From Caryophanales bacterium UBA4856 (lineage in GTDB: Bacteria; Bacillota_I; Bacilli_A; RFN20; CAG-288): a DNA stretch of 64,000 nucleotides. The translations under genes and the position numbers were made by a program. Positions within the stretch are counted from its first letter, which is position 1. The number at the start of each line of letters is the position of its first letter. The notes under the pieces are model-generated. The model searched no databases, was not told where the DNA came from, and saw only the letters and a program-made list of their open reading frames with translations. Shown piece after piece: positions 17,550-26,426 of the stretch. Where the stretch lies: assembly GCA_002399765.1 (NCBI GenBank), contig DHEG01000015.1, positions 70,973 through 134,972 of the forward strand, in the 5' to 3' direction.

Positions 17550-18443
17550 CTATTTCTTCTTCTTGGAGTCAACTTCCTTGGACTTTAGGGGAACATTGAG
17601 GTCAAGGAAGGTAAGCTTCAGATCCTTGGAATCGCTGGTGCGGCCGAAATCGGTGGTCTGGTAGCCGCCTTTGCCATCGGGCTTGAGGATGTCGCTGTCC
17701 GAGAGGTCGGAAGGTTCGACCGGAGCGGGATTGAACAACTTGTTGTTCTTCTCGGTTTCCGGCGTCAGGGTGCTATCGCCGATCAGGCTAGCCGACTTCT
17801 TTATCAGCGCGGGAACCGTTATCTGCTTGCGGTGGAAAAGATTCCATAGTCCCTCGGACATCGGACCATTGCCATCGTGGGTATCCTTGTAATCCTGGAC
17901 CTTCTCCTCATGGAGCTTGCGCTTGGCAATCTTCAGGCGAGCCTTTTGGCGCTCCGAGAACAATTTGGTCAGGGCCTTGTCCTTGTAGACATTGGAATTG
18001 CCGACGGAATCGACGGCGATCAAATAGATCATCGATATGGACTTGGCATTGAAATTATGGGCCACCACGAACTTCTCGATGCGTTCGGGATTGACCTTGT
18101 AGGTCAAGGAAGAACGAGCCGGGCAGATGACGCGCCCCTTGGTCAAACGCCTTTCGGAGTACTCCTCGATGAAGGATACGACCTGGTTCTTGTAGGAGAA
18201 GCCGAAGTCATGGATTACGATGTCGCGGTAATTGTTGTTGAAGACCGTTATCTCCAAAGACTCCCCGAGGTTATCCGAATCATATGAGACATTCGCGGTC
18301 ATCTTCAGATTGGTCTTTGAGATATTCGAGGCTGCCTTTTTGGCGAACACGAAAGTGAGGATCGACATCACCACGATGACGATGGAAAGGACCAGGATGA
18401 CCAAAAGGACAATCCATAAATTATCCGTTATCCATTCATTCAT
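17550..18443 (-). CDS. Membrane-anchored protein of unknown function
   Basis: I do not recognise this 297-residue protein. It has one strong N-terminal membrane segment (about residues 8-33) and then a probable beta-rich domain (SLEITVFNNNYRDIVIHDFGF). A basic helical stretch (RQKARLKIAKRKLHEEK) and a low-complexity Asp/Lys tail ending KKKK follow. GGAGG lies 8 bases before the ATG. It faces mutM-coaE tail to tail with a 3-base gap. The basic tail suggests that the main part is cytoplasmic, but the orientation is not certain. Confidence 0.7.
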   Translation of the reverse strand: MNEWITDNLWIVLLVILVLSIVIVVMSILTFVFAKKAASNISKTNLKMTANVSYDSDNLGESLEITVFNNNYRDIVIHDFGFSYKNQVVSFIEEYSERRLTKGRVICPARSSLTYKVNPERIEKFVVAHNFNAKSISMIYLIAVDSVGNSNVYKDKALTKLFSERQKARLKIAKRKLHEEKVQDYKDTHDGNGPMSEGLWNLFHRKQITVPALIKKSASLIGDSTLTPETEKNNKLFNPAPVEPSDLSDSDILKPDGKGGYQTTDFGRTSDSKDLKLTFLDLNVPLKSKEVDSKKKK

Positions 18444-18502
18444 GTTCGCGCCTCCAAGGCCAGACCTTACCTTAATACGTGGAAATTATAGAACAAACCG
18501 CC

Positions 18503-19057
18503 TCATTTTTTCTTTTTGAATTCTTCCTTGTCGTCTAAACCGGTTCCAAAGAGGGGCTGACTCGCCCTGAGGCCGAAGAAACGGTTCCTGAGAAGATAGA
18601 AGGGCACCCAAGGGAGGAAGACCAGGGCTTCGAACACCGCAAAGCCCCATTCGATATGGGTGCTTCCGCCGCCGCTCCCACCCCCGAGGGCAAAGCTGAT
18701 CAAATAGAAAAGCGAGAGGGGGCCAAAGCCAAGGACATAGAGGGAAGAGAGCACCACCAAGCCCCAGAAGACACCGATGTCGTCGTCTTTTGGGGAAAGC
18801 AGTTCCCAGACAACCAGGATTAGGAAGAGGATGAAGAAGCAAAGCCAACCGTAGGACACGGCCCGGAAATCCCCGGCCTCATTGGGTACGAACGAATCGG
18901 CTCCCGAAAGCACAATCACCTGACCATCCTCTTCGGCCAAGTCAAGGAACGGGGCAAAGACCATAAGCGACTGAGCCAAAAGGGCGAAAAGGAGGCTCAG
19001 ATAGCCCGATTTTTCCTTCAGACGATGCTTATGGAGCCAAAGCCTTATCCTGAACAT
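18503..19057 (-). CDS. Multi-spanning membrane protein of unknown function
   Basis: The 184-residue protein has about four hydrophobic segments: SLLFALLAQSLMVF, WLCFFILFLILVVW, FWGLVVLSSLYVL followed by SLFYLISFAL, and AVFEALVFLPWVPFYLL. It also has a glycine-rich GGGSGGG linker and a lysine tail KKKK. The ATG at 19057 is preferred to an upstream TTG because AGAGG is 6 bases from it. No family is recognised. It lies 59 bases upstream of the other unknown membrane gene on the same strand, and both end in a lysine run, so they may act together. Confidence 0.65.
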   Translation of the reverse strand: MFRIRLWLHKHRLKEKSGYLSLLFALLAQSLMVFAPFLDLAEEDGQVIVLSGADSFVPNEAGDFRAVSYGWLCFFILFLILVVWELLSPKDDDIGVFWGLVVLSSLYVLGFGPLSLFYLISFALGGGSGGGSTHIEWGFAVFEALVFLPWVPFYLLRNRFFGLRASQPLFGTGLDDKEEFKKKK

Positions 19058-19178
19058 TGCAAGCCTCTTTTTCGACAATGATATCAGTTAAGCCGACATG
19101 ACAGGGAAACTACATGTGCGAAAGAGGGCCAAAAGCCAATATCGATGCAATAATAGGATTGCAATCGGAGGTATTGAA

Positions 19179-19769
19179 ATGAAGACTACCGTTATATATG
19201 CCCATCCGTATGACAAGAGCTTTTGCAAGGCCATCTTGGACAAGGTGATCGAAGGACTGAAGGCCAAAGGCAAGGACTACTACCTGATAGACCTTTACAA
19301 GGATGGCTTCGATCCGGTTATGAAGGGGAAGGATCTGGCCTTGTTCAGCAGGGGGAAAACCGTGGATCCCTTGGTGGCCAAATACCAGGGCATCCTCAAG
19401 GACACCCAAAACGTGGTGTTGGTCTTCCCGGTATGGTGGATGGGAGAGCCGGCCATCCTGAAGGGCTTCTTCGACAAGGTCTTCCTAAAGGGCTTTGCCT
19501 ATACCCAAGGGCCTCATGGCGAGATGCTGCCGGCATTGGACAATCTAGACAAGGTCATCGCCTTCACTACCTCCGGCACCCCTTCCGGGCTGCTTTGCGG
19601 CTCCAAGGCCGGGGAATGCATTAAGGCGGCCTTCTTCGACGAGTCGTTCCGCACGGTGGGAGCCAAGCAGGTGATCTGGACCAACTTTGGCGCTTTGCCA
19701 CTCCAAACCCCCATAACCCGCGAAGGCTATTTGGAAAAGGTGGAAGAAGTCATAAAGGCCCAGGCCTAG
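19179..19769 (+). CDS. Flavodoxin-fold NAD(P)H oxidoreductase (KefF/MdaB-like)
   Basis: The 196-residue protein begins MKTTVIYAHPYDKSFCKAI and has LVFPVWWMGEPAILKGFFDKVF and AFTTSGTP, hallmarks of FMN or FAD quinone reductases of the NQO1/KefF group. It should reduce quinones or other electrophiles with NAD(P)H in the cytoplasm. The start is fixed by GGAGG at 19167-19171; the open frame continues upstream without homology. It lies 17 bases before a quinone-oxidoreductase-like dehydrogenase, so the two probably form a small detoxification operon. Confidence 0.85.
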   Translation: MKTTVIYAHPYDKSFCKAILDKVIEGLKAKGKDYYLIDLYKDGFDPVMKGKDLALFSRGKTVDPLVAKYQGILKDTQNVVLVFPVWWMGEPAILKGFFDKVFLKGFAYTQGPHGEMLPALDNLDKVIAFTTSGTPSGLLCGSKAGECIKAAFFDESFRTVGAKQVIWTNFGALPLQTPITREGYLEKVEEVIKAQA

Positions 19770-19786
19770 AAGGAGTTTTGCAAAGC

Positions 19787-20809
19787 ATGGAACCAAAGGC
19801 GGTCGGATTCGAGAGATACGTTCCCCTGGATAAGGGAAACGGGTTCTTCGCCTTTCCCTACGAGCCAGAAAGACCTCGGGGACATGACCTAGTCGTCGCC
19901 GTCGAAGCCTCTTCCTTCAATCCCACCGATCTGGTCCACTACAAGACGCCACTTGCCAAGGAAAACACCCCGTCGGTCTTGGGTTTCGATGGCTTTGGGA
20001 CCGTGGTTCGGACAGGGCCCCAAGTCGTCCTCTTCAAGCCGGGCGACAAAGTGTTCTTCGCCGGTGACCAGACCCGCAGGGGAAGCTTTGCGGACCTCGA
20101 GGCGATCGACGAGAGGATTGTGGCCCTGGCGCCTTCTAACCTCACCCCCGCCCAAGCCAGTTCCATCCCCCTGGCCTTCATAACGGCCTGGGAATCGCTG
20201 GTGGAGAAGATGGGAATAGATCCCAGGGAAACTGCAGTCAACAAAGAGAAGTCGGTCTTGATCGTCAATGCCAGTGGCGGGGTGGGCTCGATAGCCGTCC
20301 AACTCGCCAAGGCCTTCGGCCTTAAGGTGATAGCCACAGCCGGCAGGAAGGAAACCGCGGAATGGGCTTCTTCGAATGGGGCCGACTATGTCCTAAACCA
20401 CAGGATGGCCTTGAGCGAGCAGCTCACGGAAAAGGGGTTAGGGGAAGTGGATTTCATCCTCGACCTCTATGGGCCCGACGACAGGTTTTCCGATTTCGTC
20501 ACCTGTTTGAAGCCGATGGGGAAAATCGTCTCCATCGGCAAGAGCAGCGCTGACTTGCCCCTCTACCTCCTCAAGAAGAAGGCGGCGACCTTTGCCTGGG
20601 AATGGATGTTCGCCAAGAGCACCTTCAGGCTCGAGAGCCTTTCCACCCAGCACCAAATCCTCGCCACGGCCAAGCAAATGGCCGAGGAAGGCAAAATAAG
20701 GCCAAGGGTAACCAGGGTCATAAAGGGCCTAAACCCCGAAAGCGTCAGGGAAGGATTGACCTCTTTGGGCCACAACGACACCATCGGAAAGATCGTCTTG
20801 GTTCACTGA
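19787..20809 (+). CDS. MDR-superfamily NADPH dehydrogenase (quinone oxidoreductase-like)
   Basis: The 340-residue medium-chain dehydrogenase has a GroES-like N domain (VEASSFNPTDLVHYK), a Rossmann motif SGGVGSIAVQLAKAFG and the NGADYVLNHR segment. The catalytic zinc ligands of alcohol dehydrogenases are missing, so it is closer to the zinc-free quinone or enoyl reductases. The ATG at 19787 has AAGGAG 11 bases upstream; TTG at 19778 would be too close. It overlaps the convergent znuB gene by 7 bases. The natural substrate is unknown. Confidence 0.83.
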   Translation: MEPKAVGFERYVPLDKGNGFFAFPYEPERPRGHDLVVAVEASSFNPTDLVHYKTPLAKENTPSVLGFDGFGTVVRTGPQVVLFKPGDKVFFAGDQTRRGSFADLEAIDERIVALAPSNLTPAQASSIPLAFITAWESLVEKMGIDPRETAVNKEKSVLIVNASGGVGSIAVQLAKAFGLKVIATAGRKETAEWASSNGADYVLNHRMALSEQLTEKGLGEVDFILDLYGPDDRFSDFVTCLKPMGKIVSIGKSSADLPLYLLKKKAATFAWEWMFAKSTFRLESLSTQHQILATAKQMAEEGKIRPRVTRVIKGLNPESVREGLTSLGHNDTIGKIVLVH

Positions 20810-21693
20810 CGGGGAAGGTCCTTTTCCAGGACGTGCTTCCTTATGTAGAGAATCTGGAAGCCTTTGTATATGCCCTTACCCGCCAAAACGAGGACTAGAA
20901 GGAAAGTGGCGAATACCACGATGGTCGAGCCCGAACTGGTCGAAGCCTCAAGCGAAATGAGAAACCCACCCATCGAGGATATCTCCGCGAATATAACCGC
21001 CACTATTAGCGTCCAAAGATAGCTGCCGACCAACTGCAAGGCGATGGCGACGGGGATGATCATCAGGCTTGCCACCAAAAGCGAGCCGATTATAGAAGAG
21101 CTGACGGCTATGGCCGCAGCCGTGAGTACCGAGGTCACGATATTGATGTAGTTTATCTTCAGGCCACTTATTTTCGCCTCGTAGGGATTGTAGGAAACGT
21201 ACATGTTGGTCCGGTAGAACAAGATCGAGAGCAAAACCACCAACCCTGTCACGACCCCGATTATCAAAAGGTCACCGGTGGTGACTCCCAATATGGAGCC
21301 GAAAAGGAACGAGTCTATCTTGTTGGCATTGGGAAGGAAATGCTGTATCAAGCCAGCGGTACCGGCCGAGGCGGAAATTATTATCGCCAGCGTCATCTCG
21401 GAGTATTTCTTGAACTTTATCCTCATTAACTCGATGAGGAGGCTGCTAAGGACACTGATGATGACGGCCATATACGTCGGACTGATTCCGCCCACCAAAA
21501 GGCCAATGGCCACGCCAGCCAAGGCGGTATGCGACAGGGCATCGCCCATCATCGACAGGTGCTTGGTGGTGACATCCAAACCCAGGATGGGAAGCACCAA
21601 GCCTACCATCAGGCAAGCCCAAAAGGCATTGGTGCTGAAGCCATACTGGAATATCTGGGTAATGCTAAAAAGGGTTTTCAGATCACTTGTCAT
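20803..21693 (-). CDS. znuB: Zinc/manganese ABC transporter permease
   Basis: The 296-residue integral membrane protein of the ABC-3 (ZnuB/MntB/TroC) family has about eight membrane segments and the conserved GLDVTTKHLSMMGDALSHTALAGVAIG stretch that contacts the ATPase. It forms the metal channel of an importer with the ATPase and lipoprotein encoded just upstream on the same strand. The start overlaps the znuC stop by 11 bases. Zinc is favoured over manganese from the binding protein and operon plan, but the metal is not proved. Confidence 0.88.
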   Translation of the reverse strand: MTSDLKTLFSITQIFQYGFSTNAFWACLMVGLVLPILGLDVTTKHLSMMGDALSHTALAGVAIGLLVGGISPTYMAVIISVLSSLLIELMRIKFKKYSEMTLAIIISASAGTAGLIQHFLPNANKIDSFLFGSILGVTTGDLLIIGVVTGLVVLLSILFYRTNMYVSYNPYEAKISGLKINYINIVTSVLTAAAIAVSSSIIGSLLVASLMIIPVAIALQLVGSYLWTLIVAVIFAEISSMGGFLISLEASTSSGSTIVVFATFLLVLVLAGKGIYKGFQILYIRKHVLEKDLPRQ

Positions 21694-22330
21694 ATGCTTT
21701 CAACTCCTTTGGGCGAAGGGTCTCCTCATTTAGTTCGTACACTTCGTCGGATCCGGAAAGGTCATCGTAGAAATGGGTTACTAGGACGATGGTCATTCCG
21801 CGCTCCCGATGAAGCTTGTTCACTTCCTCAAGGAAGGCATCGCGAGAGGATACGTCCATCCCTGTCGTAGGTTCATCCAATACCAGAAGGTCAGGCTGTC
21901 CGACCAATGCCTTGGCCAGCCTGACCCTTTGCTGCTGTCCACCCGAAAGGGAAGAGACAGCCCTGTTGCGCAAATCATAGATGCCCATTGTCCTCATCGC
22001 CTCGTAGGCTTTCTCCCAGTCGGCCTTGTTCATGAACTGGAACGGCTTCCACTTAAGGCCCAAGGAGACTATTTCCTTTACCGAGGCAGGGAAGGAAAGA
22101 TCAAGGTTGCCCGTGACCTGGCTCAAGAAGGAACTCTTCTTGAAATCATCGTAGACCACGCCGCTTTGGGGTTTAAGCAAATGCAGGATTATCTTTAGCA
22201 GCGTGCTCTTGCCAGCCCCGTTTCGGCCTATGATGCCAACGAACTGACCGTTTTCGATGGTCATGTTTATGTCCCGCAGGACATATTTGGTTCCCTCATA
22301 GCCGAAATAGACATGTTCAATTCCAATCAT
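21683..22330 (-). CDS. znuC: Zinc/manganese ABC transporter ATP-binding protein
   Basis: The 215-residue ATPase has Walker A GRNGAGKSTLLK, signature SSLSGGQQQRVRLAKAL, Walker B LLVLDEPTTGMD and switch histidine in VTHFYDD. It powers import of the metal delivered by the neighbouring lipoprotein. The start is placed at 22330 because the sequence MIGIEHVYFGYEG matches family N termini and AGGGAA precedes it. It begins 5 bases after the znuA stop, so the genes are tightly coupled. The open frame upstream overlaps znuA and lacks homology. Confidence 0.9.
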   Translation of the reverse strand: MIGIEHVYFGYEGTKYVLRDINMTIENGQFVGIIGRNGAGKSTLLKIILHLLKPQSGVVYDDFKKSSFLSQVTGNLDLSFPASVKEIVSLGLKWKPFQFMNKADWEKAYEAMRTMGIYDLRNRAVSSLSGGQQQRVRLAKALVGQPDLLVLDEPTTGMDVSSRDAFLEEVNKLHRERGMTIVLVTHFYDDLSGSDEVYELNEETLRPKELKAYDK

Positions 22331-22334
22331 TTCC

Positions 22335-23309
22335 CTATTCCGTTTCCAAGGCCGACGAATCGACATCAAGAACCTTCGCAAATGTCGCCAGATTGCCAAG
22401 CATCACGTCGACGTAATCACTACCTGAAGCCCAGCTTTCGTCATCTACGCCCTCGAAAGCATTTATGGCGGTTAACTCCACGCTGAATCCCTGGTTCTCC
22501 AAGTCTGACTTAATGGCATTGGCGGTATCTGCCTCGTCCAGGCTCTCGACGTTGATGTAGTGGATGTCCTGGGCAACCATCTCTTCCTCGATTTCCTTGA
22601 TTCGGCTGGCATCCGCTTCCGAATCCGAAACACCCGAGATTCCCATCTGCCGGAAGCCGTACTCCCTGGCCAGGTAGCCGAAGGCCTCATGGGAAGTGAC
22701 CAATATCTCCTTCCTTTTCGCAGACAGGAGGGCATTGTACATATCGTCGACATACGAATATTCCTTAAGGGTCCTGGCGAGATTGCCGTCATAATACGAA
22801 GCATAGGCGGGATCGAGCGCCTTTAGTTGTTCAGCCAATGAGTTGGCCATGGCCTCCATATAATCCAGATCCAGCCAAACATGGGGATCCTCCTCTTCGT
22901 CACCCAAAAGGTCCGTGCCGGTATAGACGGTTACGGCGGGAGTATTGGGGACCAAAGAGAAGTGGGTCACGTCAGGGGCCAAATCGCTAGCCCAATCATC
23001 GATTCCCCCAGCTCCCATGGTAACCACCAGCTTAGAGTCCTCCGCTTCGGCCATGACGTCTGCTCCAGCTTGATCGATGGTGAAATCATGGGGCTCATTG
23101 GTGCCGACGACATTGATCACCGTGGCCCTCGAGCCGGCAACCCTTTTCGCCAAATCGTAGACAGGCGCAAAAGTAGCCATTATGGTGTAAGCATTCCCGA
23201 CAACATCGTCGCTGGAAGCGTCTTCCGTGCCTGAAATGCCATTTGCCGTGCAGGAAGCCAACATAGTCGGCACCAAAAATGCCAAAGCTGCTTTCCGGAG
23301 TATTTTCAT
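22335..23309 (-). CDS. znuA: Zinc ABC transporter substrate-binding lipoprotein
   Basis: The 324-residue cluster A-I binding protein has an N-terminal lipobox LASC with cysteine 20. Probable metal ligands lie in TNEPHDFT, EEDPHVWLD and TSHEAFGYLAREYG, plus a C-terminal aspartate. An acidic loop (DLLGDEEEDP) stands where zinc-specific proteins often carry a His-rich loop. It should capture zinc, or possibly manganese, outside the membrane for the permease and ATPase downstream. A perfect palindrome sits at the transcription start, suggesting metal-dependent repression. Confidence 0.9.
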   Translation of the reverse strand: MKILRKAALAFLVPTMLASCTANGISGTEDASSDDVVGNAYTIMATFAPVYDLAKRVAGSRATVINVVGTNEPHDFTIDQAGADVMAEAEDSKLVVTMGAGGIDDWASDLAPDVTHFSLVPNTPAVTVYTGTDLLGDEEEDPHVWLDLDYMEAMANSLAEQLKALDPAYASYYDGNLARTLKEYSYVDDMYNALLSAKRKEILVTSHEAFGYLAREYGFRQMGISGVSDSEADASRIKEIEEEMVAQDIHYINVESLDEADTANAIKSDLENQGFSVELTAINAFEGVDDESWASGSDYVDVMLGNLATFAKVLDVDSSALETE

Positions 23310-23328
23310 TATTGTTGAATGTCCTTTT

Positions 23329-23383
23329 GAAATTGATTTTCAATTTCTTTTAAAATAATAAAACCGGGCTAGCTAGTTGTCAA
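23329..23383 (-). promoter_or_regulatory. znuA promoter with metalloregulator-like operator
   Basis: On the minus strand TTGACA (23378-23383) and TATTAT (23355-23360) are separated by 17 bases, giving a near-consensus vegetative promoter. Directly downstream lies the perfect palindrome GAAATTGA-TTT-TCAATTTC at 23329-23347, covering the expected start of transcription. Such a placement suits a repressor of the Fur/Zur or AdcR type acting on a metal-uptake operon; the sequence itself is not a canonical box of any of these. Confidence 0.75.
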
Positions 23384-23433
23384 TGGCCTTTAAGCAATGG
23401 CCTTTTGTGGCAAAAGGCCATTTCAACTATAAT
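23381..23433 (+). promoter_or_regulatory. P-type ATPase promoter within direct and inverted repeats
   Basis: On the plus strand TATAAT (23428-23433) is 17 bases from TTGTGG (23405-23410). The promoter is covered by repeats: CAATGGCCTTT occurs twice (23381-23391 and 23395-23405). The second copy is part of a perfect 12-bp inverted repeat (23396-23407 with 23411-23422, loop TGG). The first copy overlaps the -35 box of the divergent znuA promoter. This could be a shared operator or a DNA cruciform site. Confidence 0.55.
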
Positions 23434-23462
23434 CGGGACAAAAGGAGGCTCACGATATCAAG

Positions 23463-26426
23463 ATGACAGATACGGAAATAGCCAAGATTAGAGCCGCCTA
23501 TCCCCGGCAGGTATATGGCCTATTGGATACCAAGGCCGCTGGCCTTTCGTCCAGCGAAGCCGAGAAAAGGCTAAAGGAATTCGGCAAGAACCAAATAGCC
23601 AAGAAAAAGGCCAAGCCAACGTATTTGGTCTTCCTGTCGAACTTCGTCTCGCCGATGGCGATACTGCTTTGGGTGGCAGGGGCAATATCGGTAATTTCGG
23701 CCTTCATCGGGACAAAGACCGACGATAGCATCGGGCCCATCGTCGATCCCCAGACCCTTTATCTGGGCATCGCCATTTGGTTGGTTAACATCATCAACGG
23801 CCTCTTCTCCTTCTTCCAGGAATTCAAGGCGGGAAAGGCCACGGATGCCTTGGCCAAGATGCTTCCGTCCTATGCCAGGGTGATAAGGGACGGGCAAGAG
23901 GTAAGGGTCAAGGCCGAGAATGTCGTGCCGGGAGACATAATGGTTTTGGCCGAAGGCGACAAGATACCGGCCGATGGCCGGGTCCTCATCTGCGACGATC
24001 TTGCCGTCACTCAGGCTTCGCTTACCGGCGAGGCGACGCCCGTGCGCAAAAACGAGATGCCCCTTAAGGAGGAACCCGATTCGCCAGTCGGGGCCAAGAA
24101 CATGGTTTTCTCCGGGACCTCGGTGGCCTCCGGCAATGCCCGCGTCGCAGTCATGAACACGGGCATGAACGCGGAGTTTGGCAAGATTGCCTCCCTAACC
24201 CAAAACATCAAAGACAAGAAATCGCCACTTCACGGGGAGATTGACCATACGACGAAAATAATCGCGATCATTGCCTTGGCCATAGGCTTGGCGGTATTGG
24301 TCCTGGGGATAACAATCAACGGATTGACCGAGGAGGACGGGTTCTCCAATCCCAAGCTTTACCTTACGCAGTTCATCTTCGCGTTGGGAATGATAGTGGC
24401 CTTCATCCCCGAGGGCCTTTCCCCGACCGTTACCCTTTCGCTGGCCAAGGCGGTGCAGCGCATGGCAAAGGAAGGCGCCTTGATAAAGTCCTTGGATTCC
24501 GTCGAGACCTTGGGCTCCACCACCGTCATCTGCACCGACAAGACCGGAACCCTTACCAAGAACGAGATGACGGTAAAGAGCCTCTATCTTCCCGGACGGG
24601 TTTTGGAAGTGACGGGGGATGGCTATGCACCCACAGGAGAGATAAAGGAAAAGACGGGGCAGAGGATGACCGTCCAAAATGATGCCGGTCTCAAGCTTCT
24701 CTTGACCATTGGGAGCCTGTGCTCGGATGCCAAGCTCCTCCCGCCGGAAGAAGGAAGCAAGGATCGGCGCTACACGGTATTGGGCGACCCGACCGAGGCC
24801 TGTTTGGGGGTGGTCGCGCGCAAGGGCTTGCTGGAGCCGGGCAATCAGCTGAACCTGATGCCGCGAATAAGGGAACTCCATTTCGACTCCGAGCGGAAGA
24901 TGATGACGACCATCCATCAGCTATCGGCGCCGCTTGAAGGTGCCCAGAGGATTGCCTATACCAAAGGCTCCCCTAAAGAGCTCTTGGATAAATGCTCGTA
25001 TATATTCGATGGCCTCAAGAAGAGAAAGATAACCAAGGAAGACATCGCCGCCGCCATGGCCCAAACCGATCGTTATGCCAACGAGGGCCTGAGGGTCTTG
25101 GCCATGGCTTACCGGTTGCTGCCTAAAGGCGCGGGAATACCGGTTGCCCTTTCCGATTACACCCCCGCAAACATCGAGACCGACATGGTGTTCGTTGGCC
25201 TCGAGGCGATGCAGGATCCTCCCAGGGAGGAGATAAAGGCGGCCGTAAACGAATGCCATAGGGCCGGGATAAAGATAATCATGGTTACGGGTGACTATGG
25301 GCTTACGGCCCTGGCCATCGGGAAGAAGATCGGCATAGTCACAAGCGACGATACCAAGGTGATAACGGGCTTGGAACTGCAGAAGATGGACGATCGGCAA
25401 ATAAGGGAGGCCCTCAAGGGAGAAGTCATCTTCGCACGTATGGCGCCGGAGCAGAAATACCGGGTCGTCTCCACCCTTCAGGACCTTGGGGAGACGGTGG
25501 CAGTCACCGGCGATGGCGTAAACGATGCCCCGGCCTTGAAGAAGGCCGACATCGGAGTCGCGATGGGGATAACGGGAACCGATGTTGCCAAGGACGCGGC
25601 CGACATGATACTGACCGACGACAATTTCGCCTCCATAGTAAAGGCCGTGAAGGAAGGTCGGGCCGTTTTCAACAACATCAAGAAATTCATAACCTACATC
25701 TTCAATTCCAATGTGCCCGAAGCCATACCTTTCCTCTTGCCCCTCTTGACGTTCAACGTCGTTCCCCAGCCCCTCGGGATCATGGAGGTCCTCTTCATCG
25801 ACTTGGGAACCGACATGCTCCCGGCCTTGGGACTCGGCTCCGAGCGACCGATGCCAAATGTCATGGACCAAAAGCCACGGGGAAAGGATACCCACATAAT
25901 CGACAGAAAGCTCCTCCTGAAGGCCTTCGGTTGGTATGGGGTGATAACGACCGTCTTCGCCCTGGGGGCTTTCTTCCTCTACAACCTATTTGTAAGCGAA
26001 AGCCTCGGTATCCAATACACCCTGTTCGACTCCTCAACCGGGTCCACGCTGTTGGGCCTGAGTTCGTCGGAAAGCAAAAGGATATGGGAATCCTCGACGG
26101 CCGTAGTCCTTACTTCCATCGTTTTCTGCCAGATGGGCATGGCCTTGAACTGCCGGACGAACAAGGATTCCCTATTCAAAGTTGGCCTTTTCACGAACAG
26201 GACCGTTTGGATGGGCATTATGGCCGAAGGCCTGATGATTGTCGCCATGCCTTTCGTTCCCTTCCTCAACGAAGAGATATTCTCCGCCTACGGGATAACG
26301 GTTTGGCAATGCTGGCTTCTCATTTTGGCGATGCCGATAGCCGTCGTCGCCATCGATGAGGGAAGAAAAGCAATCCTTAGACACAAGGACATGAAGGATA
26401 ATAAAGGAAAGGAGCGCACTATATGA
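23463..26426 (+). CDS. P2-type cation-transporting ATPase
   Basis: The 987-residue P-type ATPase has an N-terminal cation-ATPase domain, TGEATPVRK, the phosphorylation motif CTDKTGTLTKNE (D359), TGDGVNDAPALKKADIG and about ten membrane segments. The M4 motif FIPEGLSPTVTLSLA resembles the PEGL type of Na+/K+ and related pumps as much as calcium pumps, so a monovalent cation is possible. The ribosome site GGAGG is 14 bases before the ATG, longer than usual. Two RCK proteins follow with a 4-base overlap, which supports a role in K+/Na+ balance. The transported ion is inferred. Confidence 0.85.
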   Translation: MTDTEIAKIRAAYPRQVYGLLDTKAAGLSSSEAEKRLKEFGKNQIAKKKAKPTYLVFLSNFVSPMAILLWVAGAISVISAFIGTKTDDSIGPIVDPQTLYLGIAIWLVNIINGLFSFFQEFKAGKATDALAKMLPSYARVIRDGQEVRVKAENVVPGDIMVLAEGDKIPADGRVLICDDLAVTQASLTGEATPVRKNEMPLKEEPDSPVGAKNMVFSGTSVASGNARVAVMNTGMNAEFGKIASLTQNIKDKKSPLHGEIDHTTKIIAIIALAIGLAVLVLGITINGLTEEDGFSNPKLYLTQFIFALGMIVAFIPEGLSPTVTLSLAKAVQRMAKEGALIKSLDSVETLGSTTVICTDKTGTLTKNEMTVKSLYLPGRVLEVTGDGYAPTGEIKEKTGQRMTVQNDAGLKLLLTIGSLCSDAKLLPPEEGSKDRRYTVLGDPTEACLGVVARKGLLEPGNQLNLMPRIRELHFDSERKMMTTIHQLSAPLEGAQRIAYTKGSPKELLDKCSYIFDGLKKRKITKEDIAAAMAQTDRYANEGLRVLAMAYRLLPKGAGIPVALSDYTPANIETDMVFVGLEAMQDPPREEIKAAVNECHRAGIKIIMVTGDYGLTALAIGKKIGIVTSDDTKVITGLELQKMDDRQIREALKGEVIFARMAPEQKYRVVSTLQDLGETVAVTGDGVNDAPALKKADIGVAMGITGTDVAKDAADMILTDDNFASIVKAVKEGRAVFNNIKKFITYIFNSNVPEAIPFLLPLLTFNVVPQPLGIMEVLFIDLGTDMLPALGLGSERPMPNVMDQKPRGKDTHIIDRKLLLKAFGWYGVITTVFALGAFFLYNLFVSESLGIQYTLFDSSTGSTLLGLSSSESKRIWESSTAVVLTSIVFCQMGMALNCRTNKDSLFKVGLFTNRTVWMGIMAEGLMIVAMPFVPFLNEEIFSAYGITVWQCWLLILAMPIAVVAIDEGRKAILRHKDMKDNKGKERTI

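Noticed and set aside
24921-25895. 324-codon frame antisense to the P2-type ATPase
   Set aside because: It is a shadow of conserved ATPase motifs (DGVNDAP region) with no start signal.
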